A stretch of DNA of 64,000 bases from Congzhengia sp045635085 (GCA_045635085.1 JAZRBM010000013.1:248001-312000), one strand, 5' to 3'. Shown: positions 23,956 to 33,768, counted from the stretch's first letter. Translations and numbers: made by a program. Notes: generated by a model from the letters alone, not told the origin.

Positions 23956-24642
23956 TTAGTACCCCCTGAGAAAGATTTCTGCCATTTCGATATCTTCCGG
24001 TGTCGTGATTTTAATGTTTCGGTAAGAACCCTCTGTAATAAATATTTTAGCTCCTACACCTTCTGCTAATACACAATCGTCTGTTGCGGATTTTATATCC
24101 TCTAGATCACGTGAATACATCAGCAAAAATTTTTCTTTTGAAAAAACTTGCGGTGTCTGTATTTCAACTGTTTTTGACCGGTCAACAGTATCTAAGACAA
24201 AGCCATCATCAACCGATTTTAAAGTACACTTTGGTTTCACGCCACACGCGGCAGCACCAAAAGAAGCAGCGGCGTTTACTGTATTTTTAATTATCTCGTC
24301 TGTAACCAGTGGTCTTGCACCATCATGCACCATAACAAAATCAGTATCGCAAGACAACTCGCACACCGCAGAAAGTATCGACTCTCCACGTGTTGCGCCG
24401 CCTTTTACAATAGCTTTTACCTTAGAAATATCAAATACAGAAACTATCTCCTTAAGGCAAAAAATATTTTCTTGTCGTGATGAAATTATTATCTCATCTA
24501 CTGCATCGCTATTTTGCAAAGCAGAGAGCGTATGTGCAATTACCGGAACTTCGTTTATTTCCATAAACAATTTGTTAACGCTCGTTCCCATTCTCGTTCC
24601 TGAACCGCCTGCAGCAACTATACACGTAACCTTTTTTTTCAT
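23956..24642 (-). CDS. ispD: 2-C-methyl-D-erythritol 4-phosphate cytidylyltransferase
   Basis: Third step of the MEP pathway: makes CDP-ME from MEP and CTP. The 228-aa protein has the nucleotide loop VAAGGSGTRMG, then NKLFMEINEVPVIAHTLSAL, FVMVHDGARPLVTD, TVDRSKTVEIQTPQVF and the closing TTPEDIEMAEIFL. I choose the ATG at 24642 (MKKKVTCIVAAGGSG) with GGTG upstream; the frame reaches a GTG at 24654. dxs is present at 29.75 kb on the other strand, supporting a MEP rather than mevalonate organism. Confidence 0.95.
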   Translation of the reverse strand: MKKKVTCIVAAGGSGTRMGTSVNKLFMEINEVPVIAHTLSALQNSDAVDEIIISSRQENIFCLKEIVSVFDISKVKAIVKGGATRGESILSAVCELSCDTDFVMVHDGARPLVTDEIIKNTVNAAASFGAAACGVKPKCTLKSVDDGFVLDTVDRSKTVEIQTPQVFSKEKFLLMYSRDLEDIKSATDDCVLAEGVGAKIFITEGSYRNIKITTPEDIEMAEIFLRGY

Positions 24643-24662
24643 ACAAAACACCACTTTATGTC

Positions 24663-27497
24663 TTAATTTTCTTTATCTAAATACTTTTTTAAAAATTCTC
24701 CAGTATATGATTTTTTGCATTTCATAACTTCTTCAGGTGTACCCACAGCGACAACTTTTCCGCCCTTATCTCCGCCCTCAGGACCTAGGTCAATAATATA
24801 GTCTGCCGTCTTGATTACATCTAAATTATGTTCTATAACCAATACGGTATTTCCGACTTCTACAAGCTTATCAAGTACCTCTAACAGCTTGTGGACATCT
24901 GCTGTATGAAGTCCCGTTGTTGGTTCATCTAAGATGTAAAGTGTTTTACCTGTACTTCTTTTCGAAAGTTCAGTCGCAAGCTTTACACGCTGTGCCTCAC
25001 CGCCAGACAGCTGTGTAGAGGGTTGTCCAAGCTTTATATACGACAAACCAACGTCATTTAACGTTTCTAGTTTACGTTTTATTTTGGGGTGGTTTTCAAA
25101 AAACTCTACCGCCTCTCCGACTGTCATGTCAAGGACTTCATAGATATTTTTACCCTTATATCTCACCTCTAAAGTTTCTCTGTTATATCTTTTGCCTTTA
25201 CATACATCACAAGGCACAAAAACATCCGGGAGAAAATGCATTTCTATCTTTAAAATTCCGTCGCCCGAACACGCCTCACATCTTCCACCTCTTACATTAA
25301 AGCTGAATCTCCCCGCCTTATATCCACGAATTTTCGCCTCATTTGTAGACGCAAAAAGTTCACGGATGTCACCAAACACACCTGTATATGTTGCAGGGTT
25401 CGACCTCGGTGTTCTTCCAATCGGTGACTGGTCTATGTCAATAACCTTATCAATATTCTCTATTCCATTTGCCACTCGGAATTTTCCTTCAACCGTATGT
25501 GCACCATTTAATTCACGAGATAAATACTTGTTTATAATTTCGTTTACTAAAGATGACTTGCCCGAACCTGAAACACCGGTAACAGCAGTAAATGTGCCTA
25601 ACGGGATGGATACGTCAACATTTTTGAGATTGTTTTCTTCGCAACCTAAAAATTCTAATCTTTTCCCATTTCCACTTCTACGACTTGTCGGCGTTAATAT
25701 TTTCTTTTTGCCGCTTAGATATTGTCCTGTTAAAGACTCGCTACATTTTTTTACATCGTCTATTGTTCCGCTTACGACAACTTCTCCACCGTGAACTCCT
25801 GCACCCGGTCCTATATCTACGATATGGTCTGCCTCATACATTGTATCTTCGTCATGTTCTACTACAACAAGGCTGTTTCCTAAATCGCAAAGTCTTCTGA
25901 GTGCATCCAAAAGCTTTCTATTATCGCTCTGATGGAGTCCTATTGATGGCTCATCCAATATATACAAAACACCCATAAGCCCTGAGCCTATCTGCGTTGC
26001 CAGTCGTATTCTCTGCGCTTCCCCGCCAGACAAAGTCGCCGCCGAACGTGACATCGTCAGGTATTCAAGTCCTACATTACACAAAAAAGTAAGTCTTTCA
26101 TTAATTTCTTTTAAGACTTGTGTCGCTATGGTCTTTTCGCGTTCTGTGAGATTTAAATTAGAAAAAAAATCTTTTGCCTTATCTATAGGCATTTTTGTTA
26201 CTTCGTCAATGTTTTTTCCTCCCACAGTTACGGCCAGAACATCAGGTCTTAATCTTCTTCCCTGACACTGGGGACAAAGTTTAAATCTCATAAGCTTTTC
26301 TATTTCTTGCTTCATCAATTCTGAATTTGTTTCTAAATATCTGCGCTCTAAATTAGGAATTACTCCCTCAAAAGCCGCAAAATAATGCGAGCTTCCATAA
26401 GAGCGATTCATAAAAAGCTCCAGCTTTTCGCCTTTTGTTCCGTAAAGAATAGCATCTTTTGCCTCATCAGACAGGTCTTTAATCTTAGTATTTTCGTCAA
26501 ATCCGTATTTTTTGCCAAGTGCTTTATAATACATACGGGCAATACTCTCCGTAATTCCAGGTTTTGAATACCAGCCCGTGGCATGTATTCCGCCCTCTTT
26601 AAACGTCAGCTCCGGTCTTAATATAAGCTCCGGTGCCACCTTCATCATACTGCCGATACCAAGACAGGCAGGACATGCCCCCATAGGATTGTTAAAGGAA
26701 AACATTCTTGGCGAAAGTTCTTCCATACTGATACCGCAATCATCACAGGCATAATTTTGAGAAAATATCATCTCTTCTCCATCAATCACATCAATGATAA
26801 CGACGCCACCTGCAAGCGTGGACGCATTTTCAACGGAATCTGTAAGACGTTTTTCTATTCCCTCTTTTATTACAAGTCTGTCAATTATTATTTCGATATT
26901 GTGTTTTATGTTTTTTTCAAGTGGGATTTCTTCTGATAAATCATAGATATAACCATCTACTCTGACACGTGCATATCCGCTCTTTTTAGCACTTTCAAAA
27001 AGCTTGTGGTGTTCTCCCTTTTTTCTTCTAACAACAGGAGCTAATACCTGAAACTTTGTCTTTTGTGGAAGCTCCATGATTTTATCTACAATCTGGTCTA
27101 TCGTCTGCCTTTTTATTTCTTTTCCGCATTTCGGGCAATGCGGAATACCAACTCTTGCATATAAAAGTCTTAAATAATCATAGATTTCGGTTACTGTACC
27201 TACCGTTGAACGAGGATTCTTTGCAGTGGTTTTTTGGTCTATACTGATTGCAGGAGAAAGGCCTTCAATATAATCGACATCCGGTTTTTCCATTTGTCCC
27301 AGAAACATCCTCGCATACGAAGATAATGATTCAACATATCTTCTTTGTCCCTCTGCATATAAAGTATCGAAGGCTAAAGACGATTTTCCCGAACCCGAAA
27401 CACCTGTAAATACAACGAATTTATCTCGTGGTATTTCTATATTAATATTTTTTAAGTTGTGCTCTTTTGCACCTTTAATAATTATCTTTTCGCTCAT
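24663..27497 (-). CDS. uvrA: excinuclease ABC subunit A
   Basis: DNA damage recognition ATPase of nucleotide excision repair (944 aa, standard length). Two ABC cassettes: GVSGSGKSSLAFDTLYAEG near residue 33 and GVSGSGKSSLVNEII in the second half, with LSGGEAQRIRLA and LSGGEAQRVKLA signatures. Zinc modules: CPKCGKEI, CDDCGISMEELSPRMFSFNN with CPAC, and CEACSGDG with CDVCKG. It starts 14 bases after the gene for the unknown membrane-anchored protein. uvrB is not in the window. The final segment ends in KKYLDKEN. Confidence 0.97.
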   Translation of the reverse strand: MSEKIIIKGAKEHNLKNINIEIPRDKFVVFTGVSGSGKSSLAFDTLYAEGQRRYVESLSSYARMFLGQMEKPDVDYIEGLSPAISIDQKTTAKNPRSTVGTVTEIYDYLRLLYARVGIPHCPKCGKEIKRQTIDQIVDKIMELPQKTKFQVLAPVVRRKKGEHHKLFESAKKSGYARVRVDGYIYDLSEEIPLEKNIKHNIEIIIDRLVIKEGIEKRLTDSVENASTLAGGVVIIDVIDGEEMIFSQNYACDDCGISMEELSPRMFSFNNPMGACPACLGIGSMMKVAPELILRPELTFKEGGIHATGWYSKPGITESIARMYYKALGKKYGFDENTKIKDLSDEAKDAILYGTKGEKLELFMNRSYGSSHYFAAFEGVIPNLERRYLETNSELMKQEIEKLMRFKLCPQCQGRRLRPDVLAVTVGGKNIDEVTKMPIDKAKDFFSNLNLTEREKTIATQVLKEINERLTFLCNVGLEYLTMSRSAATLSGGEAQRIRLATQIGSGLMGVLYILDEPSIGLHQSDNRKLLDALRRLCDLGNSLVVVEHDEDTMYEADHIVDIGPGAGVHGGEVVVSGTIDDVKKCSESLTGQYLSGKKKILTPTSRRSGNGKRLEFLGCEENNLKNVDVSIPLGTFTAVTGVSGSGKSSLVNEIINKYLSRELNGAHTVEGKFRVANGIENIDKVIDIDQSPIGRTPRSNPATYTGVFGDIRELFASTNEAKIRGYKAGRFSFNVRGGRCEACSGDGILKIEMHFLPDVFVPCDVCKGKRYNRETLEVRYKGKNIYEVLDMTVGEAVEFFENHPKIKRKLETLNDVGLSYIKLGQPSTQLSGGEAQRVKLATELSKRSTGKTLYILDEPTTGLHTADVHKLLEVLDKLVEVGNTVLVIEHNLDVIKTADYIIDLGPEGGDKGGKVVAVGTPEEVMKCKKSYTGEFLKKYLDKEN

Positions 27498-27511
27498 TTT
27501 TTCCTCGCGTT

Positions 27512-28774
27512 TTATGGTATCAATTTTAAAGTAACTGTAGCTATTAATTCTGAGAATTTAGCACTGGCATTTTGTGTTATCTCTTTCTTTTCTTCCTCTG
27601 ACATAGTCCTTATATCCTCAATTTTATCAGGAAGGACTATGTCTTTTGATATATTTTTATCTAAAAGAGAATTTATGTTAAATATCAATATTTTCTGTCC
27701 CTCGGATTTTTCCTTGGTGTAATCATTTATATCAACAGAAATTTTAGTTTTTTTAGATACAGTTGAACCATTTTTTTCGTTATCTGAGTCAATTTCAAAC
27801 ATAACCTTGTCATCTTCATATGAGGTTATGTGCGTTTTTTCATCGCTGAAGAAAAGAGAAGATTTTAGTTTCTCACCTGTTTTTACTAAAATATTTTCTT
27901 CAATAATTCTTCTTTTATTATCAAGTTTGGTTGTGATTGTTATTGTCGAATTTTCGATAGTTTTTATAAAATCATCAATATTTTTTTCATAGTTTCTATA
28001 ATATTCTTCCGCACTCGGAATTTTTATAATTTCACCTGCATAAGGATATTTTTTATTTATATTATCACAAACTAAACTATACTCTTCATACAAAAACGCA
28101 CGCAACTCAAAATCATTTTTTATTTCAATCAATGTGTCATAGAGGGTTCTGTTTAAGTCAGCGTTTAGTTCTATGATTTTTACATTGTCGACATAATCTG
28201 ATTCAAAGGCGTCTTTCGGAATATTATCATAGATTTTCTTTAGATATTTCTTTATATATTTTCCAAGTCTTTTTTCATCGACATTTTCAAAAACATCGAT
28301 ATCTTCAGCGTTTTGAGAGCCTAAAAGCAAAGACAAAGCATCTTCATAAGAGTCTGCACCAAGAGCTTTATCAGACAGTTGCGGAATTGATAAAACCTCT
28401 AAATCATCATTTTCTATAAGATTCGAACTTAAAATTTCTTCTCCTAAAAAACTTAGCAAAACAGAATGTTCTTCTTTATCATCTAAAACCTTTTTGTCTT
28501 TAAGCGACACAGACAGTGTCGTTAATTTATCCAGTAGCTTTTTGCCCGAAAAATCACCATTGGCAGAAAGAGTAATATCTGTGGTTTTTTCATACATCTC
28601 GTTTTCTGTGTTTTTTATACTGTTTATCGTATAGATATGAGACTGAGCAAAAAGCTCTTTATCTGTCGGGCAAAAATATTTATATAAAAAATATGCTCCT
28701 GCAATTATTACAAGTGCAAAGACAGTAATAAGCACCATCAGGAATATCTTTTTGGTATTTCTTTTTGTATTCAT
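27512..28774 (-). CDS. unknown membrane-anchored extracytoplasmic protein
   Basis: I recognise no family. The 420-aa protein has a basic N-terminus (MNTKRNTKK), one membrane helix (about 10-31), and about 385 acidic, Lys/Glu/Asp/Ser-rich residues outside. No lipobox is present; the Cys after the helix (YKYFCPTD) is not in a lipobox setting. The outer part mixes beta-like (TITITTKLDNKRRIIEENIL) and helical stretches and ends SELIATVTLKLIP. It starts with GGAGGTG and lies 14 bases before uvrA, so it may be cotranscribed with it. The link to DNA repair is not obvious; the pairing could be accidental. Confidence 0.7.
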   Translation of the reverse strand: MNTKRNTKKIFLMVLITVFALVIIAGAYFLYKYFCPTDKELFAQSHIYTINSIKNTENEMYEKTTDITLSANGDFSGKKLLDKLTTLSVSLKDKKVLDDKEEHSVLLSFLGEEILSSNLIENDDLEVLSIPQLSDKALGADSYEDALSLLLGSQNAEDIDVFENVDEKRLGKYIKKYLKKIYDNIPKDAFESDYVDNVKIIELNADLNRTLYDTLIEIKNDFELRAFLYEEYSLVCDNINKKYPYAGEIIKIPSAEEYYRNYEKNIDDFIKTIENSTITITTKLDNKRRIIEENILVKTGEKLKSSLFFSDEKTHITSYEDDKVMFEIDSDNEKNGSTVSKKTKISVDINDYTKEKSEGQKILIFNINSLLDKNISKDIVLPDKIEDIRTMSEEEKKEITQNASAKFSELIATVTLKLIP

Positions 28775-28808
28775 AAAGCACCTCCGCTATCATACTTATC
28801 TATATTTT

Positions 28809-28837
28809 ATCATACATCAATTTTTTAAAAAAATCAA
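28809..28837 (-). promoter_or_regulatory. candidate promoter for the 420-aa gene and uvrA
   Basis: Minus strand TTGATT (28837-28832), 17 bases, TATGAT (28814-28809). Two bases differ from consensus in the -35 and one in the -10. No LexA-type box is clear near it. Confidence 0.4.
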
Positions 28838-28898
28838 TGTATATTTAAATACAATTTGTAAAATCAGGTTAAAATATTGTTTGATTGGAGGAAAATAT

Positions 28899-29267
28899 AT
28901 GAGCGAAAAATCAAAACACAATCTGCTTTGTGCATTAGGCGGAACAATTTCAGGATTCTGTAACGGTCTGTTCGGTAGCGGCGGTGGTACAATCATTGTG
29001 CCTTTTTTAGAAATCTTTTTAAAGTTAGATGCTAAAAAATCCCATGCCACTGCTATTTTAATTATATTTATGTTCACGCTCTTAAGTCTTGCATTTTATG
29101 CTTTTTCCGGACAACTTGACTTCCCTCTGGCATTTAGAGTGTCTTCAGGCGGTGTTTTTGGCGCTATCATTGGCGCAAAGCTATTAAATAAGCTATCATG
29201 TAATTCAATACACAAAATTTTCGGCTTATTTATGATTATTGCTGCTGTAAGGATGGTGTTTTTTTGA
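28899..29267 (+). CDS. half-size TauE/TSUP membrane protein, N-terminal half
   Basis: A 122-aa membrane protein with about four helices, equal to one half of an eight-helix TauE/SafE (TSUP) sulfite/sulfonate exporter. It carries the family motif GLFGSGGGTIIVPFL near the start. The ATG at 28899 has TTGGAGG upstream. The stop (TGA) overlaps by one base with the ATG of the second half, so the two are coupled. Full TSUP proteins are usually about 250 aa and arose by internal duplication. Here each repeat is a separate chain, probably assembling as a heterodimer. The substrate is unknown. Confidence 0.8.
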   Translation: MSEKSKHNLLCALGGTISGFCNGLFGSGGGTIIVPFLEIFLKLDAKKSHATAILIIFMFTLLSLAFYAFSGQLDFPLAFRVSSGGVFGAIIGAKLLNKLSCNSIHKIFGLFMIIAAVRMVFF

Positions 29268-29632
29268 TGTTTGTGCAAATTATCACAGGCTTATTTTCGG
29301 GTATAATCAGCGCAATGGGTATAGGCGGCGGAACTATTTTAATTCCTTCGCTCACTATGTTTTCAAACATAAATCAGCACATAGCTCAAGGTGTAAATTT
29401 GCTGTTTTTTATTCCAACAGCTATCACAGCTTTAATCATTCATAAAAAGAATGGAAATCTAGAAATAAAAACTGCAATACCTTTAATTCTATGGGGACTC
29501 ATCGGTGCTTCATGCGGCTCTTTTCTTGCTCTTTCCCTAAAAGCTGAGATTTTGAGAAAGATTTTCGGCATATTTTTATTTATTATGGGTGGATACGAGA
29601 TATTTAAAGGTTTTAAAGGCAAAAAAAGCTGA
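29267..29632 (+). CDS. half-size TauE/TSUP membrane protein, second half
   Basis: A 121-aa partner of the preceding gene. It repeats the motif as AMGIGGGTILIPSL, shows four hydrophobic segments (about 1-22, 33-52, 66-88, 95-113), and ends in a basic tail (GFKGKKS). The ATG overlaps the previous stop in a TGATG, with AAGGATGG upstream. It has its own motif and full 4-helix length, so this is not a simple frameshift of one gene. Confidence 0.8.
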   Translation: MFVQIITGLFSGIISAMGIGGGTILIPSLTMFSNINQHIAQGVNLLFFIPTAITALIIHKKNGNLEIKTAIPLILWGLIGASCGSFLALSLKAEILRKIFGIFLFIMGGYEIFKGFKGKKS

Positions 29633-29660
29633 TTTTTTCAAAAAAAATACTGTTTTTCTA

Positions 29661-29689
29661 TTTACGTTTTTCTCGTTTTGTGGTATTAT
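29661..29689 (+). promoter_or_regulatory. candidate promoter of dxs run
   Basis: TTTACG (29661-29666), 17 bases, TATTAT (29684-29689). Start predicted near 29696, about 57 bases before the dxs ATG. Confidence 0.45.
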
Positions 29690-29752
29690 ATAATTAAATA
29701 TTTTATGTCTATATGAAGCTACAAAAGACAAAGAAGAAAAAGAGTGGTTATT

Positions 29753-31609
29753 ATGTACGAAATTTTAGATAGCATTAAAACCCCCGACGACATTAAAGAA
29801 CTTGATACAAAAAAATTAAGCTTACTGGCTGATGAAATCAGAGAGTTTTTAATTGACACTGTTTCTAAAACTGGCGGACATCTGGCTTCTAATTTAGGAG
29901 TTGTCGAACTAACTATTGCACTTTTAAAAGTTTTTGATGTTCCAAGTGATAAAATTGTATTCGATGTAGGTCACCAAAGCTATGTATACAAGCTTTTGAC
30001 AGACAGAAAGGAGTCCTTGAAAACGCTTCGTCAGTTCGGCGGAATTTCAGGTTTTCCAAAAAGATGCGAAAGTAAATACGATGCATTTAACACAGGACAT
30101 GCGAGCACCTCAATATCTGCCGCACTCGGTTTAAACGAAGCTGGCAAGGCAGATAATTCTTCTGACTTTTCAATCGCAGTAATAGGCGACGGAGCGTTAT
30201 CCGGAGGTATGGCACTTGAAGCACTGGGAAATGCGGTAGAACTTAATAAAAACTGCATAATCGTTTTAAATGATAACAGCATGTCAATTTCTAAAAGTGT
30301 GGGCGGTTTTGCAAAGCATTTAAATAAGCTCCGTTCATCTTCGGCGTATCTTTCATTAAAATCTAAAATTGAAAATAAATTTTCAGGAACAAAACCAGGT
30401 AAAAAGTTTGTTATTTTCTTAAAAAACATCAAAGATTCTGTAAGACATTTCATATTCAGACAAACCATATTTGAAAACATAGGACTTGCCTATTTTGGTC
30501 CAATCGACGGACACGACATACAATCTATGTCGCTTATGTTTGAAAGAGCAAAAAAAATCAAAGGTCCTGTTCTTCTGCACGTAATTACCACTAAAGGCAA
30601 AGGTTATAAATTCGCCGAAGAGCATCCTGATATATACCACGGTGTAAGCACTTTTGAAGCTTCAAAATGTATAGAGAACAACTCAAATATTACATATTCT
30701 AAAATTGCCGGAAATACGCTTTGCGATTTGGCTAAAAATGATGAAAATATAACAGTTGTTACTGCCGCAATGGCAGCGGGTACAGGAACTGATGAGTTTT
30801 TTGATAAATTCCCCGAAAGGTTTTATGATGTTGGCATAGCAGAACAACACGCAGTTACATTCGCAGCAGGACTGGCAGCAGGCGGCAAAAAACCTTTTGT
30901 GGTTATTTACTCGTCATTCCTGCAAAGGGCTTATGACCAGATTTTGCACGACGTTTGTCTTCAAAATCTTAATGTCACATTTTTGATTGACAGGGCAGGC
31001 GTGGTAGGCGAAGATGGTGAAACGCATCACGGTTTATTTGATTTAGGATTTATGTCACAGATGCCAAATATGCTTGTATTGGCACCTGCAAATTTTGACG
31101 AACTTACTAATATGATTAACTTTGCTGCAAGCGGCAGCTACAACGGTCCGATAGCAATAAGGTACCCACGAGGTAACCATCAGCTTTTATCTGACGATAC
31201 TATTAATTTTAAATTTGGCGTTCCAAAAATTATACAAGGTGGAAAAGACGTTTGTATTCTCTCTTGCGGCATAATGGCAACTACTGCCCTTTCCGTAGCA
31301 GAAAGGCTGAATTCTGCCGGAAAAAGTGCTACGGTTGTTAATTTAAGAACTCTTTATCCTCTTAATAAGGAGTTTTTAGCTGATATGGCGTTCAGGCACA
31401 GTTTATTAGTCACACTTGAAGACGGAAGCATCTCCGGTGGAATTGGCGAAAAAATCAGTGCATACATCGCCACTATTTCTACCCGTGCTAAATGTATAAA
31501 TATTGGCTACCCACCTGTTGTGACACACGGAGATAATGAAAACTTAAAGCGTCATTACGGTTTGGACAACATAACAATAGCTGATGAACTTTTGAAATAT
31601 TTAAACTAA
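29753..31609 (+). CDS. dxs: 1-deoxy-D-xylulose-5-phosphate synthase
   Basis: ThDP enzyme that starts the MEP pathway: pyruvate + glyceraldehyde 3-phosphate to DXP. The 618-aa protein has VFDVGHQSYVYKLLTDR, the ThDP motif GDGALSGGMALEALGNA ending in LNDNSMSIS, the catalytic Glu in YDVGIAEQHAVTFAAGLA, and DRAGVVGEDGETHHGLFD. The frame opens at a GTG at 29744; the ATG at 29753 (MYEILDSIKTPDD) fits family starts better. It heads a plus-strand run of twelve genes to 43376. The branch making isoprenoids is completed by ispD-ispF on the other strand at 24 kb. Confidence 0.96.
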   Translation: MYEILDSIKTPDDIKELDTKKLSLLADEIREFLIDTVSKTGGHLASNLGVVELTIALLKVFDVPSDKIVFDVGHQSYVYKLLTDRKESLKTLRQFGGISGFPKRCESKYDAFNTGHASTSISAALGLNEAGKADNSSDFSIAVIGDGALSGGMALEALGNAVELNKNCIIVLNDNSMSISKSVGGFAKHLNKLRSSSAYLSLKSKIENKFSGTKPGKKFVIFLKNIKDSVRHFIFRQTIFENIGLAYFGPIDGHDIQSMSLMFERAKKIKGPVLLHVITTKGKGYKFAEEHPDIYHGVSTFEASKCIENNSNITYSKIAGNTLCDLAKNDENITVVTAAMAAGTGTDEFFDKFPERFYDVGIAEQHAVTFAAGLAAGGKKPFVVIYSSFLQRAYDQILHDVCLQNLNVTFLIDRAGVVGEDGETHHGLFDLGFMSQMPNMLVLAPANFDELTNMINFAASGSYNGPIAIRYPRGNHQLLSDDTINFKFGVPKIIQGGKDVCILSCGIMATTALSVAERLNSAGKSATVVNLRTLYPLNKEFLADMAFRHSLLVTLEDGSISGGIGEKISAYIATISTRAKCINIGYPPVVTHGDNENLKRHYGLDNITIADELLKYLN

Positions 31610-31622
31610 AGGAAATAAATTC

Positions 31623-32855
31623 ATGAAAAACATAGAACTCCTCGCTCCTGCGGGAAATTTAAGCAGATTAAAGGTAGCTCTTGCGTATGGTGCTGATGCA
31701 GTATATGCAGGCGGAGATTCTTTTTCTCTTCGTGTCAGGGCAAAAAATTTTACTGACGAAGAGTTAGAAGAAGGGATACGCTATACACACAAATTGGGCA
31801 AAAAATTTTATCTTGCTCTTAATGTAATACCTCACAACGAGGATATTGACAACTTAATTGAATATATTGAAAAAATGAAAGAATTAAATCCTGATGCTTT
31901 TATAATTTCAGATCTCGGTGCGTTTTCACTGGCTAAAAAATACGCACCTGAAATTCCTGTGCACATCAGCACCCAGGCAAATAATGTAAATTATATGACA
32001 GTCGATACATGGCACAAAATGGGCGCTGAGCGCGTAGTGCTAGCGCGAGAATTGTCCTTTGACGAAGTAAAGACTATCAGGGAAAAGTCAAGCGCCGAGC
32101 TTGAGGCATTTATTCACGGTGCTATGTGTATTTCGTATTCCGGCAGATGTCTTCTCAGCGGTTATATGACCGGCAGAGAATCAAACTCAGGCGACTGTGC
32201 TCATCCCTGTCGTTGGAATTACACACTTATGGAAGAAAAAAGACCAGGCGAACATTTCCCTGTTTACGAAAATGACAGGGGCACATTTATTTTTAACTCA
32301 AAGGATATGTGTATGATTGAACATATTCCAGAGCTGATAGAATCCGGTATTAAAAGCTTTAAGATTGAAGGACGAGTTAAAACAGAGTTTTACGTTGCAA
32401 CAGTGGTTGGCGCATACAGACGCGCAATCGATGAATATCTTAAAAATCCAGATGAGTATAAGTTTAATCCAAAATGGCTTGATGAGCTTTCTAAAGTAAG
32501 CAATCGAGGATACACCACCGGTTTTTGGTTTAATAAACCTGATTTATCATCACAAAACACAACAGATGGCGGCTATATAAGAACATATGATTTAGCAGCT
32601 CTTTTTGAAAAAATTGAAAATGGAAAATGCGTATTTTTACAAAAGAACAAGCTATCAGTAGGTGATGAAGTCGAGATCATGCTTCCAAACGACGAACCAT
32701 TTTCATTTACTATTGATAAAATGTGGGATGAAAACGACAAAGAAATCGATACTGCCCCACACCCCATGCAGATATTTAAGCTTAATTTAAACAAGGAATT
32801 ACCCGAATTTTCGATGATCAGAAAGAAAACAACAGGAGGTTTAGCTGATGCCTAA
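31623..32855 (+). CDS. U32-family protein, TrhP/YegQ-like (tRNA U34 hydroxylation)
   Basis: A 410-aa protein of peptidase family U32. Members TrhP (E. coli YegQ, Bacillus YrrN/YrrO) use prephenate-dependent chemistry to hydroxylate U34 in tRNAs rather than cleave peptides. Marks seen: ELLAPAGNLSRLKVALAYGADAVYAGG (start of the barrel), VHISTQANNVNY, and a four-Cys set in FIHGAMCISYSGRCLLSGYM plus GDCAHPCRW. These probably bind an iron-sulfur cluster. FKIEGRVKTEFYVATVVGAYR follows. The C-terminal OB-like domain (VGDEVEIMLPN) is present. It overlaps the next gene by 8 bases. Confidence 0.85.
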   Translation: MKNIELLAPAGNLSRLKVALAYGADAVYAGGDSFSLRVRAKNFTDEELEEGIRYTHKLGKKFYLALNVIPHNEDIDNLIEYIEKMKELNPDAFIISDLGAFSLAKKYAPEIPVHISTQANNVNYMTVDTWHKMGAERVVLARELSFDEVKTIREKSSAELEAFIHGAMCISYSGRCLLSGYMTGRESNSGDCAHPCRWNYTLMEEKRPGEHFPVYENDRGTFIFNSKDMCMIEHIPELIESGIKSFKIEGRVKTEFYVATVVGAYRRAIDEYLKNPDEYKFNPKWLDELSKVSNRGYTTGFWFNKPDLSSQNTTDGGYIRTYDLAALFEKIENGKCVFLQKNKLSVGDEVEIMLPNDEPFSFTIDKMWDENDKEIDTAPHPMQIFKLNLNKELPEFSMIRKKTTGGLADA

Positions 32856-33768
32856 TTTTTCAAAACCCGGACGCGGAATAAGCAAAGAAGAAGCAAAAAA
32901 ACGAAATTTCATTGACATTTTCACAAGGCACTTTGTTCATATTTTAGGTGCCAACTTTTGGTATATGCTGACAAATGCACTTTTCTTTTTTGCTGCTTAT
33001 ATATTGTTTTTAGCATGTTTCATCGGTAAAAACGGAGATAATTTGGTCTTTATAGTATCTAATATTTTAAAAGGCAAAAACTTTTTAGTTCCTTTTTTGC
33101 CATTTATCCCATTTATGCTAATCGGCCCTTTTACTGCAGGATATACATATGTTATCAGAAATTACGCAAAGCAAGAACCAACCTTTTTAGTTTCTGATTT
33201 TTTTGAACATACAAAAAAAAATCTAAAACAATCAATCATTATAAGTGTCATTTCTGTTGTTTTGGGATATTTACTGACACAGGCGTTTGTTTTTTATAAT
33301 TTTTTCTTTACAGCAAATGCTTTGCCTAAAGGTGTGCTATACATAATAGTGGCTTTCGTTTTTGCGCTTTATATCATCTTTATGTTTTACATATACCCCA
33401 TTATGGTAACCTTTAAGATGAGCCTTAAGGTAATTATTAAGAACGCATGGACATTTACAATTTTAAAATTACCACAAAATATTCTTATTTTTATTTTTTT
33501 GTTTACTGTTGACTTCGGACTTTTTTATCTGATGTCTTTTGTCTGGTACTTGCCAGGTATTTTCTACTTTGTACTGTTTGCCTTTTTCTTATCAGGATTC
33601 ACCGCATTTACCGCAAACTATTACATATGGCACGTAATGGATAAATATATTGTAAGTTTCGTTACGCCAAAAAATGACGTCGAAAAAATCTTTAACGATG
33701 ACGAATATCCGGATCTGGATGAAGATTATGATGCGGAGGTGCAAGTTGAAGATGAGTACTTGCTGTAA
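32848..33768 (+). CDS. DUF624/YesL-like membrane protein
   Basis: A 306-aa membrane protein with a cytoplasmic basic N-terminus, about five or six helices and an acidic C-terminal tail (EKIFNDDEYPDLDEDYDAEV). The pattern of a GANFWYMLTNALFFF start, PFTAGYTYVIRNYA and long paired helices resembles DUF624 (YesL) proteins. Its function is unknown. The start overlaps the U32 gene by 8 bases and its end overlaps the HAD gene, which points to tight coupling. Confidence 0.65.
   Translation: MPNFSKPGRGISKEEAKKRNFIDIFTRHFVHILGANFWYMLTNALFFFAAYILFLACFIGKNGDNLVFIVSNILKGKNFLVPFLPFIPFMLIGPFTAGYTYVIRNYAKQEPTFLVSDFFEHTKKNLKQSIIISVISVVLGYLLTQAFVFYNFFFTANALPKGVLYIIVAFVFALYIIFMFYIYPIMVTFKMSLKVIIKNAWTFTILKLPQNILIFIFLFTVDFGLFYLMSFVWYLPGIFYFVLFAFFLSGFTAFTANYYIWHVMDKYIVSFVTPKNDVEKIFNDDEYPDLDEDYDAEVQVEDEYLL

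Noticed and set aside
25192..25794. 200-aa open frame opposite uvrA
   Set aside because: Lies wholly on the complement of uvrA, with no ribosome site or family likeness; mirror of codon bias.
29260..29270. Frameshift in a single TauE gene
   Set aside because: Both halves have their own motif, a full set of helices and a TGATG overlap, which fits two genes.
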